DNA from: CBDHHC01 sp050633205
Lineage (GTDB): Bacteria > Pseudomonadota > Alphaproteobacteria > Rhizobiales > CBDHHC01
Assembly (NCBI GenBank): GCA_050633205.1
Contig: JBOEGA010000102.1
Location: forward strand, 1 to 47,855
DNA length: 47,855 nt
Direction: 5' to 3'
The stretch's first letter is position 1. Each line of letters starts with the position of its first letter. The position numbers and the translations under genes were made by a program. Positions 7,101 to 15,381 of the stretch are shown in pieces. The notes beneath the pieces are model-generated. The model did not search any database and had not been told where the DNA came from. It was given only the letters and a program-made list of their open reading frames with translations.

Positions 7101-7550
7101 ATGGAAATTTATGTAGACGCCGATGCATGTCCGGTAAAAGATGAAATACTGAAAGTCGCCTCCCGCCATAACCTGATGACGCATATAGTATCCAATTCAT
7201 GGATGCGCCTCGATAACTCACCTCTGATAAATCGGGTTATTGTAGATCAGGGACCTGATGAAGCAGATAACTGGATCGCAGAAAATATCACAGATCAGGA
7301 TGTTGCTGTTACCGCTGATATTCCTCTGGCGGCCCGGTGTCTGGAAAAAGAAGCGCACGCCATCAACCCTGACGGAAGGCTTTTTACAGAAGAAAGCATA
7401 GGTATGGCACTGGCTATGAGAGACCTGAACTCTCACCTTCGGGAAATAGGCGAAACATCTGGCCAGATTAAACCATTCAGCAAAAGTGATAGATCAAAAT
7501 TCCTGATGACTCTTGAAGAAGTTATCCAAAGCATCAAACGTAAACAATAA
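7101..7550 (+). CDS. YaiI/YqxD family protein (DUF188, UPF0178)
   Basis: A 149-residue cytoplasmic protein beginning MEIYVDADACPVKDEI, the family signature. It continues with VIVDQGPDEADNWI, the TADIPLAARCLEKEA segment and a C-terminal PFSKSDRSKF helix, covering the full usual length of about 150 residues. The conserved aspartates suggest a PIN-like nuclease fold, but the activity is not established. I start it at the ATG at 7101 because the family begins there; a frame open from 7017 adds a non-conserved stretch that overlaps the divergent promoter region. Confidence 0.88.
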   Translation: MEIYVDADACPVKDEILKVASRHNLMTHIVSNSWMRLDNSPLINRVIVDQGPDEADNWIAENITDQDVAVTADIPLAARCLEKEAHAINPDGRLFTEESIGMALAMRDLNSHLREIGETSGQIKPFSKSDRSKFLMTLEEVIQSIKRKQ

Positions 7551-7681
7551 GACAGGCTCACCATGACAGGAAGAGCAACCATCTGTTTTTTAAAACAAAA
7601 AAAGCTCTCCCTTTCCTTCTGCCATTAACACTTTCTTTTACTGGTAATTTATCAGTTCCTGCTAAAATAGGAGAGTAATAG

Positions 7682-8923
7682 TTGCTCTCTTACTGCAGAA
7701 AATCAGATATGGACCAGAAAAACAATCAGCTTAATACTGTTCTCATTGTAGACGATGATATTGTCTTGAGAAGCGTTGCCAGCTCTTTCTTTACACAACA
7801 GGGCGTAAAGCAGGTACTGGAAGCCGATAACGGCAAAGCTGCTCTGGAGTATGTTGAAGAACATGGCAGCCAGATTGATTTTATCCTTTGCGATTTGCAG
7901 ATGCCGGAAATGGACGGTTTTCAGCTTTTAAGACACCTCAATAACCTGAATTATAAAGGTGCAATCTCAATTCTCAGTGGCTTTGAAACAACGATTATTG
8001 AGTTGGCCCGTGACCTTGCAGAACACCATCAGTTAAAGATTGTCGGAGCACTTCAAAAACCACTGGACTTCGAAACACTGCAGAATATTTATCAGTTCCT
8101 TATTGATCAGGAACAGGATAAAGCACCGGAAAAAGTATTTGAGCTTCTTGAAGAAGACCTCGAAACAGCCATAAATTCCAGAAAAATACTGCCTTACTAT
8201 CAACCGAAAATCAGCCTGACGACAGGACATATCGTCGGTGCCGAAGTCATCAATTACTGGGACCATCATATCTATGGTTTACTCCCGGCCACTCAGTATA
8301 TGGAGATGGCCAGAACAGCAGGATTAATAAACAATCTTGAAACACTTCAGTTGGAAACAGCTCTGGAAGATATAAAACAGTTTAAAAACATATCAGACAG
8401 CTTTACCGTTTCCCTGAATATAGATATGGACATGCTCGGAAATCATGCCTTCCCCGACCTGATAAACTTTATGGTTGAATCCAATAAACTTGACATCAGC
8501 AATTTAATAATTGAAGTCAATTCCAACCAGATTAAAGGCAAAAAAGCCGACCTCATAGAAATTTTAGCCAGACTAAAAACGCACGGTGTCAGCTTTTCTC
8601 TGGACCATCTGGCAGTATCCATGTCAAGCCACGAAGATATATCTCATCTTCCATTCTCAGAGATAAAGCTGGATAAAACCATTGTTAAAGACGCTTTTAA
8701 AACTCCATATGCCGGCGAACATATGAAATCACATATACAGTTTGGAAAATCAAAAAACTTTAAAATCACAGGTGTTGGAGCAGAAACCCCAGGCGACATA
8801 GAATATCTTGCCAGAAACGGGGTGGACTTTGCTCAGGGTTATTTTCCGGCAAAACCAATGCCATTAAGCACAATATTACAATGGTTTCAGGAATATGAAA
8901 GCAAACTGAAAAAAGCAGTATAA
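7682..8923 (+). CDS. Response regulator with degenerate EAL domain
   Basis: Residues 18-140 are a receiver domain with an acidic cluster (VDDD, 24-26), phospho-acceptor Asp71 in LCDLQMPEMDGF and Lys in LQKPLDF. Residues 165-405 are EAL-like but degraded: the signature reads GAEVINYW, and the catalytic DDFGTG loop reads LDHLAVS, losing an essential Asp, although QGYFPAKPM remains. It is probably a c-di-GMP sensor or protein-interaction output rather than an active phosphodiesterase. AGGAG precedes a TTG at 7682 by seven bases; the alternative ATG at 7709 has no good ribosome site. An Hpt gene follows 26 bases downstream. Confidence 0.87.
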   Translation: MLSYCRKSDMDQKNNQLNTVLIVDDDIVLRSVASSFFTQQGVKQVLEADNGKAALEYVEEHGSQIDFILCDLQMPEMDGFQLLRHLNNLNYKGAISILSGFETTIIELARDLAEHHQLKIVGALQKPLDFETLQNIYQFLIDQEQDKAPEKVFELLEEDLETAINSRKILPYYQPKISLTTGHIVGAEVINYWDHHIYGLLPATQYMEMARTAGLINNLETLQLETALEDIKQFKNISDSFTVSLNIDMDMLGNHAFPDLINFMVESNKLDISNLIIEVNSNQIKGKKADLIEILARLKTHGVSFSLDHLAVSMSSHEDISHLPFSEIKLDKTIVKDAFKTPYAGEHMKSHIQFGKSKNFKITGVGAETPGDIEYLARNGVDFAQGYFPAKPMPLSTILQWFQEYESKLKKAV

Positions 8924-8949
8924 CCCTGTATACAGAGAGCAAGCAGCTT

Positions 8950-9324
8950 ATGGATTCTATTCCTTTGATAGATATGAACATTGTCAATGAAACAAAACGC
9001 ATTGTAGGGCCATCTTTCCCTAATATTGTTCAGGCCTTTATCAAAGTTTCTCCGGAATATATCAATGAAATGCGAGAGGGTTTCACTGAGCAGAGCTTAC
9101 ACAAAATTGCTTCAGGTGCACACACACTGAAGTCATCCTGCATCCAGCTTGGGGCAGCACTCCTATCTGAAACGGCTCGAAAAATTGAACTGAAAGCCAA
9201 GCAGGAACACATAACTTTCAAAGAACTGGTTAGCGAACTCTCCCCTATGTTTAGTGAATTGGAAGAGCTTTGCGTGACCACAGAGAAAGAACTGGCCTCA
9301 CTTATAGCCAGCGAGTTGATTTAA
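8950..9324 (+). CDS. Histidine phosphotransfer (Hpt) domain protein
   Basis: This 124-residue protein is a stand-alone Hpt domain with phospho-accepting His58 in the motif AHTLKSSCIQLGA. It matches the four-helix bundle length, and the C-terminal helix has SELEELCVTTEKELASL. Hpt proteins relay phosphate between receivers. It is encoded directly after the receiver/EAL protein, which is its most likely partner. No histidine kinase gene is seen in the window. The frame ends at 9324, 16 bases from the convergent Crp/Fnr gene. Confidence 0.88.
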   Translation: MDSIPLIDMNIVNETKRIVGPSFPNIVQAFIKVSPEYINEMREGFTEQSLHKIASGAHTLKSSCIQLGAALLSETARKIELKAKQEHITFKELVSELSPMFSELEELCVTTEKELASLIASELI

Positions 9325-9340
9325 CAGTTTTTCGGAAACC

Positions 9341-9865
9341 TCACCTCAAACGCTTCTTGATCCTGCTGAGTGCAACAGGAGTAATTCCCAGATATCGCGC
9401 AATATCATTCTGCGTAACATAATCAGAAATCTCTGGCGACCTCTCCAGCAACATCTGATAGCGCTCCTCTGCAGAAAGACAAAGAAGCTCATACTCCCGT
9501 CTCTCCTTTTTCATGGAAAAGTTCAAAAGCAGATCAATCACCCTCAGGGCCAGTTCCGGTTGCGCCTGAACACATTCATATAATTTATCAAAAGGAATTC
9601 TGATCAGCACACAATCCTGAAGACATAACAAACTGAAAGAACACTGCTGCGCACTGAATGCAGCCGTCATACTTCCTATAATATCATCAGGAAACAGAAA
9701 TGACTTGATAGTCTCTTTTCCCTCATCCAGCAGATAGTAAGCCTTCAGCAGACCCTCTTTCACAACATACAAAGACCTGTCCTCATCCCCCTGCATAAAC
9801 ACATGTCTGTGCCGCTGGAAAGAGGAAACAGTACCGTTCTCCTGAATAAATTGTCCGAGTTCCAT
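9341..9865 (-). CDS. Crp/Fnr-family transcription regulator
   Basis: Residues 10-110 form a cyclic-nucleotide-binding-type beta roll (FMQGDEDRSLYVVKEGLLKAYY, FLFPDDIIGSM). The C-terminal 45 residues are a winged-helix HTH (VTQNDIARYLGITPVALSRIKKRLR) that stops right after the recognition helix, so the protein is short (174 residues). No Fnr-type N-terminal cysteine cluster is present, so it does not look like an iron-sulfur sensor. It is transcribed away from the SDR/TVP38 pair across an 83-base gap with two inverted repeats, one overlapping its own ribosome site. Confidence 0.88.
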   Translation of the reverse strand: MELGQFIQENGTVSSFQRHRHVFMQGDEDRSLYVVKEGLLKAYYLLDEGKETIKSFLFPDDIIGSMTAAFSAQQCSFSLLCLQDCVLIRIPFDKLYECVQAQPELALRVIDLLLNFSMKKERREYELLCLSAEERYQMLLERSPEISDYVTQNDIARYLGITPVALSRIKKRLR

Positions 9866-9868
9866 TTT

Positions 9869-9882
9869 TTAACCTGGGTTAA
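9869..9882. promoter_or_regulatory. Palindrome at the Crp/Fnr gene start
   Basis: TTAACC-TG-GGTTAA is a perfect dyad three bases upstream of the ATG of the Crp/Fnr-type gene. Its position over the ribosome site suggests autoregulation, but the sequence differs from the classical TGTGA/TTGAT half-sites. Confidence 0.4.
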
Positions 9883-9910
9883 TGCAGCAAAGAAACTATC
9901 ATCGCATAGT

Positions 9911-9948
9911 AGAGCCTGAAAAACGCACTTTATAGGAATTCAGGCTCT
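9911..9948. promoter_or_regulatory. 10-bp inverted repeat abutting the SDR start codon
   Basis: AGAGCCTGAA (9911-9920) and TTCAGGCTCT (9939-9948) are perfect complements. The right arm touches the ATG at 9949, and the likely ribosome site AGGAA lies in the 18-base loop. It could be an operator or an RNA hairpin that controls initiation. Confidence 0.5.
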
Positions 9949-10680
9949 ATGGAACTGAAAAATCGCACAATTTTAATAACCGGAGGAACATCCGGAATAG
10001 GACGTGAGCTGGTCAGCCAGCTCTACCCTCATAATAAAATCATTACAATCTCAAGACCGACTGAAAAACTGGCAGAACTTGCAAATGCATTTCCAGGCAT
10101 AACCATCTACCCGGCTGACCTTTCAAGAATAGGTGAAACCACCCCTGTATCAGATACAATCAGGCAAAACCACAATCAGATTGATATCCTGATCAATAAT
10201 GCTGCTGTTCAGTATACGCCAACTTTTCTTGACAAGGAGTTCGCTCTGAAAACAATTCAGGAAGAAATTACCCTGAATTTCACCGCCATATGTGAACTGA
10301 CCTACCTTCTCATGCCCCTGCTGCTACAATCAAAAGAAGCTGCAATTCTCAATATAAACTCCGGGCTTGGCCTGCTCCCCAAAACCACATCAGCCGTATA
10401 TTGCGGGACCAAAGGCGCCCTGAACATCTTCTCACAAAGTCTTCGCTACCAGCTCGAAAAAACAAACATCCATGTCATGCAGGCCTTTATGCCGCTTGTC
10501 GATACACAAATGACCGAGGGACGTGGCACAAAAAAAATGACCCGGGAAAAAGCCGCCAGCCAGATCATAAAAGGCCTACGGAATAACCACCTTGATAATA
10601 ACATCGGCAAGGTAAAACTGCTGCGCCTTCTGATGAGGCTGTTACCTTCCACTGCTGCAAACATCATGAAGAGAGCCTGA
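9949..10680 (+). CDS. Short-chain dehydrogenase/reductase
   Basis: A 243-residue classical SDR. The Rossmann start is LITGGTSGIGREL (residues 9-21), then NNAAVQ near 80, Ser in INSGLG near 137 and the YCGTK active-site motif near 149. It is an NAD(P)-dependent oxidoreductase of unknown substrate, resembling DltE-type SDRs. It is followed four bases later by a TVP38-type membrane protein gene, so the pair forms an operon, and the Crp/Fnr regulator is divergent. Confidence 0.88.
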   Translation: MELKNRTILITGGTSGIGRELVSQLYPHNKIITISRPTEKLAELANAFPGITIYPADLSRIGETTPVSDTIRQNHNQIDILINNAAVQYTPTFLDKEFALKTIQEEITLNFTAICELTYLLMPLLLQSKEAAILNINSGLGLLPKTTSAVYCGTKGALNIFSQSLRYQLEKTNIHVMQAFMPLVDTQMTEGRGTKKMTREKAASQIIKGLRNNHLDNNIGKVKLLRLLMRLLPSTAANIMKRA

Positions 10681-10684
10681 TAAA

Positions 10685-11356
10685 ATGAAATCCCTGTTAA
10701 AAATAATGATAGTTCTGGCCCTGCTGTTCGCCAGTACTTTCCTGATAGCAAGATTCACAGGCGTCCTTACGGTAGAAAATATAGAAGCCTGGTTAACCGC
10801 CGCAAAATCCCTCTCCCCGGTCTATGTAGCCATAATAGTCATCACCCTGCTTTTCGCTGACCTTTTCATTGCCGTACCAACATTGACTATTTCCATTCTT
10901 AGTGGATTTTTTCTGGGACAATTCATTGGCTCTGCAGCCGCTGTCACAGGCATGATGCTGGCAGGAACTATCGGATATATTCTGAGCTACGCCTATGGTG
11001 AAAGACTTGTTGCATTGCTGATAAAAGACGAACAACAGCGACAGGAAGCACGAGACACATTTCAGAAACATGGAATCATAATGATCTTGCTGGCAAGAGC
11101 AGTACCCATATTACCGGAAGTAACTGCATGCATGGCAGGAGCGACCCGTATGCGTTTCTCAACATTCATCCTGGCCTGGTCTGTCAGCTCAGTCCCCTAT
11201 GCCATGATAGCAGCCTATGCCGGCTCCATAAGCACACTGGAGAATCCCAGACCTGCAATATTCACTGCCATCGGCCTGACAGCCTTTTTCTGGGTAAGCT
11301 GGTTTATCTTTCAAAGGCTGAACAAAAAAAAGTCAGAGATTAAAGCCGCAGAATAA
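10685..11356 (+). CDS. TVP38/TMEM64-family (VTT domain) membrane protein
   Basis: A 223-residue inner-membrane protein with about six hydrophobic helices. The VTT signature includes IAVPTLTISILSGFFLG and the later ILLARAVPILPEVTACMAGA segment. Relatives take part in membrane lipid handling and are often listed as DedA-like. The C-terminus is short and lysine-rich. It is translationally close to the SDR before it and ends at a hairpin terminator. Confidence 0.86.
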   Translation: MKSLLKIMIVLALLFASTFLIARFTGVLTVENIEAWLTAAKSLSPVYVAIIVITLLFADLFIAVPTLTISILSGFFLGQFIGSAAAVTGMMLAGTIGYILSYAYGERLVALLIKDEQQRQEARDTFQKHGIIMILLARAVPILPEVTACMAGATRMRFSTFILAWSVSSVPYAMIAAYAGSISTLENPRPAIFTAIGLTAFFWVSWFIFQRLNKKKSEIKAAE

Positions 11357-11367
11357 TAAACAATCAG

Positions 11368-11399
11368 AAGCCTGCCTGAATTGTAACTCAGACAGGCTT
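11368..11399 (+). terminator. Terminator after the TVP38-type gene
   Basis: AAGCCTGCCTGA (11368-11379) pairs with TCAGACAGGCTT (11388-11399), with one mismatch, followed by TTCTCA. The rest of the gap to 11660 is AT-rich with no gene; I see nothing else in it. Confidence 0.75.
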
Positions 11400-11660
11400 T
11401 TCTCATACATAGTTACACTGCAGTTACGGAACATTATAATTATTGCAAAACAATATATACTTACTTCTTTACGGCTTTATATTAAATACTAAAACAATTT
11501 TCTTAACAATAGCCAAACCTGTTTTCTGACAAAACCTGAAAAAAAATCCCGCCTCAGGGAATATCTTCCCCTCACAAACGTATTCAACAGCAAGAAGGCC
11601 TTCAAAAAAATTCAATCATTGGAATTCAAATCAGTAAGATTAATAGAACAGGTGTATGTG

Positions 11661-12695
11661 ATGAGACATATGATTTCGCTTGGCTTGACCGGAGTGGCAC
11701 TTGCGGCCTTTTTGACTTCACCTTCATTCGCAGGAAATTATGGCTATGGTAATAATAGTGGTTATGGTTACGATGACGACCATTATTATGAGAAAAAGCG
11801 TGTTTATAAAAAGAGATATGAATATAAAAAGCGCAACCACAAGAAACCCGCTCATGTAACTAAAACAGAGGTTATAGAAAACAGCTCTGCTGACCTGCCA
11901 TTGTTAACTGACAACAAAGGCATGACGCTCTACACCTTTGATAAAGACGTAAATGGTGTTTCCAACTGTTACGGAGATTGCTCTGATAGCTGGCCTCCAT
12001 ATTTTGTCGGAAAAAAAGCAAAAGCCAGAGAAGGCTATTCAATTGTTCTACGTAAAGATGGCAAACAGCAATGGGCCTACAAAGGCAAACCACTATACTA
12101 CTGGTTAGGCGACAGAAAACCTGGAGAAATCGAAGGTGATGGTGTTGGTGGTGTATGGCACGTCTGGCGCTCGGAAGAATTTGCCAGAACTGAAACTGCA
12201 GACAGCACTGATGCAGATGGAACTGTGGAAGCCGATCAGGAGGCAGCCCAACAATCAGGCGAGACAGCTGAGAATTCAGATACACAGCAATCTGAAGCCA
12301 CCGAAGAAGGTTCTGCTCAGCAGACTGAAGTACAGGAAGAAAAACCTGTAAAACAGGCAGCAGTAAAAAAAGAGAAAGTCACGAAAAAGCCTGTAGCAAA
12401 AAAAGCAGCTAAGCCTGATTTCCTGACTGACGAAAAAAAGATGACCCTTTACATTTTTGACAAAGACAAAACAGGTCTTTCAAACTGTAACGAAGACTGC
12501 GCAGTAAGCTGGCCTCCATACCTGGTGGATGAAAAAGCCAAAGCAAAAGAAAACTTTACAGTAGTCCTTCGCAAAGACGGCGCCCGTCAGTGGGCCTATA
12601 AAGGTCAGCCATTATACTTCTGGGCCGGTGACAAAAAACCCGGTGACAAAACAGGCGACGGCGTTGGTGGTGTGTGGCATATCATATCGCTTTAG
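11661..12695 (+). CDS. Secreted protein with two Lipoprotein_15-type repeats
   Basis: A signal peptide (MRHMISLGLTGVALAAFLTS, cleavage near PSFA-G) is followed by a Gly/Tyr and basic segment. The first ~85-residue domain runs from LPLLTDNKGMTLYTFDKD to GVGGVWHVW, then a Glu/Gln/Thr-rich linker, a Lys-rich linker, and a second copy from FLTDEKKMTLYIFDKD to GVGGVWHII. Each copy has a Cys pair (SNCYGDC, SNCNEDC) and the WPPY motif. This matches the COG4315 'secreted repeat of unknown function' family. I chose the ATG at 11661, where the signal peptide begins; the frame is open from 11619. Confidence 0.86.
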   Translation: MRHMISLGLTGVALAAFLTSPSFAGNYGYGNNSGYGYDDDHYYEKKRVYKKRYEYKKRNHKKPAHVTKTEVIENSSADLPLLTDNKGMTLYTFDKDVNGVSNCYGDCSDSWPPYFVGKKAKAREGYSIVLRKDGKQQWAYKGKPLYYWLGDRKPGEIEGDGVGGVWHVWRSEEFARTETADSTDADGTVEADQEAAQQSGETAENSDTQQSEATEEGSAQQTEVQEEKPVKQAAVKKEKVTKKPVAKKAAKPDFLTDEKKMTLYIFDKDKTGLSNCNEDCAVSWPPYLVDEKAKAKENFTVVLRKDGARQWAYKGQPLYFWAGDKKPGDKTGDGVGGVWHIISL

Positions 12696-12706
12696 TTGCC
12701 AGTCAG

Positions 12707-12736
12707 AACAGTGTGAGGCATCAGCTTCGCACTGTT
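12707..12736 (+). terminator. Terminator after the two-repeat secreted protein
   Basis: AACAGTGTGAGGC (12707-12719) pairs with GCTTCGCACTGTT (12724-12736) using two G-U pairs, with TTGC after. The remaining bases up to the convergent glycosyltransferase at 12870 hold nothing I can support. Confidence 0.65.
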
Positions 12737-12869
12737 TTGCGTGAAGCAGGTAGGAACACTCTATCGGATTCAATCTCCTCTTGCAAAAAGTCAATAAACA
12801 CCGCCCTGAAAACCACAGACCACCTGCAGAAACCCTATGTCTATGGCTCATTGTCGGAATGACCTGTTT

Positions 12870-14039
12870 TTACATCTTAACTCCAAGTGTTTTGCTGATA
12901 CCTCTGAAAGCTTCGAAGAATGTCTGTTCATTATGAACCTCTTCAACCCATTTACGTCCTGCTTTTCCTAATTCATTTCGCATATTTTCATTTTCAAGAA
13001 GTTGAGTCAGACCTTTTACAAAATAGGGAATTGCCTCCCGGCCATCGCCCCCGAAGTTCCCCACATGCAGACCAAATCGTGACACCGTATTTTCAGGATT
13101 TACAGATGAAAGCAGTGGTGTCTCCATTTTTAGAGCCTCGAGAAAGCTGACAGCCAATCCTTCATGAACTGAAGTATTAATAAGAACCCAGGCTGCCTTC
13201 AGAAACTCCTGCTTTTCAGTTTCATTCACATGTCCCATAAATTGAACATTAGGAGGGATATTTTCAATTTTCCATGTTCCGGCACCTTCAAAGTGATCTT
13301 GTCCCAAAAATATAAAATCTACATCAGGAAAATGTCCTGCAAGTTCAGCAAAAAGCCAGGGCCTCTTATAGGGATCCAGTCGACCTAAAAAAACAACTTT
13401 TGGCTTTTTGCTTTTTTCAATTTTATCTGATGTCAGGTTTATTATATTTGGCAATATATGAGGATTTTCAAAATCAAGACCATAGGTACCTGGTATCTTA
13501 TGCAAGAGGAAAGGGGTAGTAGCTGCAAAAGTAATTTTCCTGCCATACAAACGCGAAAATTTTATCAACCTTCTGACAGAGGTACAATCAACAAATTCCA
13601 GCCCTTTGGGTACAACACCTGGTTCATTTGGTATTCTTATCGATTGAACTTTTTTAACATCTTCTGCAGTTCTGGGGTCCCTCACCCAGATAAGTACTGG
13701 TGTAAATGGCAACCTGTTAAGTACCTTTCGGTAAGATGACCGGTAATCAATCGTCAGGATAAGATCAATTTTTTCCTTTTTTAAAGCTCTTATATGTCTC
13801 GCTGTATTTCCGTATCTATAAACAATTTTAACACCATGGACTGCATCCGGCATGGTTTCCTTGCTAACCAGTTTATTTCCAGCCAGCAATACTACCTCTA
13901 TATTAGAATCAGGTTTTGAGGTAAAAAACTCAACAAGCTGTCGAACAGCCCAGCCAAAGCCTCCCATCCTCCCTAACTTTACATCAAAAAACTCATTGCT
14001 TAACACGCCGAGTTTAATTGTTTTTTTATTATTATTCAT
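12870..14039 (-). CDS. Glycosyltransferase family 4
   Basis: A GT-B fold glycosyltransferase. The C-terminal half has KVVFLGRLDPYKRPWLF, the usual donor-site start, and an EX7E motif in SVHEGLAVSFLEAL. The N-terminal half begins KLGVLSNEFFDVKLGRMGGFG. It transfers a sugar from a nucleotide donor to an unknown acceptor, probably for surface glycan. I start it at the ATG at 14039, just before the fold; the frame is open to 14171 but would overlap the divergent gene. No good ribosome site is seen, so the start is uncertain. Confidence 0.84.
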   Translation of the reverse strand: MNNNKKTIKLGVLSNEFFDVKLGRMGGFGWAVRQLVEFFTSKPDSNIEVVLLAGNKLVSKETMPDAVHGVKIVYRYGNTARHIRALKKEKIDLILTIDYRSSYRKVLNRLPFTPVLIWVRDPRTAEDVKKVQSIRIPNEPGVVPKGLEFVDCTSVRRLIKFSRLYGRKITFAATTPFLLHKIPGTYGLDFENPHILPNIINLTSDKIEKSKKPKVVFLGRLDPYKRPWLFAELAGHFPDVDFIFLGQDHFEGAGTWKIENIPPNVQFMGHVNETEKQEFLKAAWVLINTSVHEGLAVSFLEALKMETPLLSSVNPENTVSRFGLHVGNFGGDGREAIPYFVKGLTQLLENENMRNELGKAGRKWVEEVHNEQTFFEAFRGISKTLGVKM

Positions 14040-14147
14040 ATTGTTAACGCATACCATAATGAGGTTGTGAACAGAACCTTTTTGTTTATTGATTGTATGC
14101 ATTATGACATTTATCATGCCTGAATGGAATGGTAGGTGGTTTATATT

Positions 14148-15314
14148 ATGAATATTCATTACGTCTATCAAAGGTTCCCGGAGTTATCCCAGACCTTTGT
14201 GCACGATCAAATGAGGTATCTGAAAAATAACGGTCATCACATATCTCTTAGCTGCAAAAAAATTCAGGACAAAGACCACAAACTTATCTCGCCTGATTTC
14301 TATGATGAGCTACTTCTCCTTTCCTCATCAAACCTGCTTCAAATGCCATCAAAACTGTTATCCATGAGCAAGAGCAAGAGAAAGCTGTCAGATTACGCTG
14401 AACAGTTAACTCTTAATTTCTCTGGACAGAAAGTTCCTGATATTCTGGTGGCTCATTTCGGACCGAATGTTTTACTGGGTAGCCATGTAAAAAAGGAAAT
14501 ACAGGAAAAGCTAAATCTGAATATTCCTCTGGTAGGTGTTTTTCATGGTTATGACTTAAGTAAGTATCTGCAAAAACACGGAAAACAGGTTTATCACCAA
14601 TATGAAGCCTGCATTGATCTTTTTATTACAATTTCTGATTACTGGAAGAAATTGCTTCTGAATATTGGCATTGAGGAAAAGCGTATAAAAACCATCAGGC
14701 TGGGTGTCAAAGAAATTGATAACGAAATACCTCAGCCAAAGAATAAAAGATTGACCAGAATTCTTAGCATAGGACGTATGGTAGAAAAAAAGGGGTTTGA
14801 TGACCTGATAACCGCCTTTTCCCTGATTAAACAAAAAGACGATAACGCTATTTTGGAAATTGTTGGTGATGGCCCGGAGCTATCCAGACATATCGCCCTG
14901 GCAATGTCTTTAAAACTTAAAGATTCAATTGTTTTTTCAGGAGCATTATCTCACTCCGAAGTTATGAACAAAATGTGCAGGACTGACCTCTTTGTTCTTG
15001 CATCTAAAACAGCTGACAATGGAGATATGGAAGGAATTCCAGTAGTTCTTATGGAGGCGATGGCTTGTGGCATACCTGTCATTTCAACATCTCATTCCGG
15101 CATTCCTGAACTGATAGAAAACGAAGTAACAGGACTATTGGTAACTGAAAATTCTCCAACGGAACTAGCACAGGCAATATCAAAACTTGTTAATAATCAG
15201 AACTTTGCCTATAATTTGGCATGTAATGCAAAAGTAACAATTCGTAAGCGTTATAACCAGAGTACCCAGAACGCATTATTTGAAAAAGAGCTGTCTGCAC
15301 TTGTACCTCATTAG
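14148..15314 (+). CDS. Glycosyltransferase family 4
   Basis: A 388-residue GT4 enzyme. The N-terminus MNIHYVYQRFPELSQTFVHD is typical of colanic/exopolysaccharide glycosyltransferases. The donor half starts TRILSIGRMVEKKGFDDLI and carries an EX7E motif in DMEGIPVVLMEAMACGIPV. It likely builds a surface polysaccharide with the divergent GT4. The ATG at 14148 has AGG eleven bases upstream; a GTG at 14136 is the alternative. It uses AT-rich codons, like its divergent neighbour, and ends at a hairpin shared with the convergent operon. Confidence 0.87.
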   Translation: MNIHYVYQRFPELSQTFVHDQMRYLKNNGHHISLSCKKIQDKDHKLISPDFYDELLLLSSSNLLQMPSKLLSMSKSKRKLSDYAEQLTLNFSGQKVPDILVAHFGPNVLLGSHVKKEIQEKLNLNIPLVGVFHGYDLSKYLQKHGKQVYHQYEACIDLFITISDYWKKLLLNIGIEEKRIKTIRLGVKEIDNEIPQPKNKRLTRILSIGRMVEKKGFDDLITAFSLIKQKDDNAILEIVGDGPELSRHIALAMSLKLKDSIVFSGALSHSEVMNKMCRTDLFVLASKTADNGDMEGIPVVLMEAMACGIPVISTSHSGIPELIENEVTGLLVTENSPTELAQAISKLVNNQNFAYNLACNAKVTIRKRYNQSTQNALFEKELSALVPH

Positions 15315-15344
15315 GAGATACAAACCGTCCCCCTAAAACGGGTA

Positions 15345-15372
15345 AAATGTGGCCGAAAAATCAACCACATTT
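15345..15372. terminator. Hairpin between convergent glycosyltransferase and hydratase genes
   Basis: AAATGTGG (15345-15352) pairs with CCACATTT (15365-15372). A/T runs flank both sides, so it could stop transcription in either direction. Confidence 0.6.
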
Positions 15373-15381
15373 ATTATGTAA

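Noticed and set aside
12674..12862. 62-residue ORF overlapping the terminator region
   Set aside because: It overlaps the end of the secreted-protein gene and the hairpin at 12707-12736, without a ribosome site.
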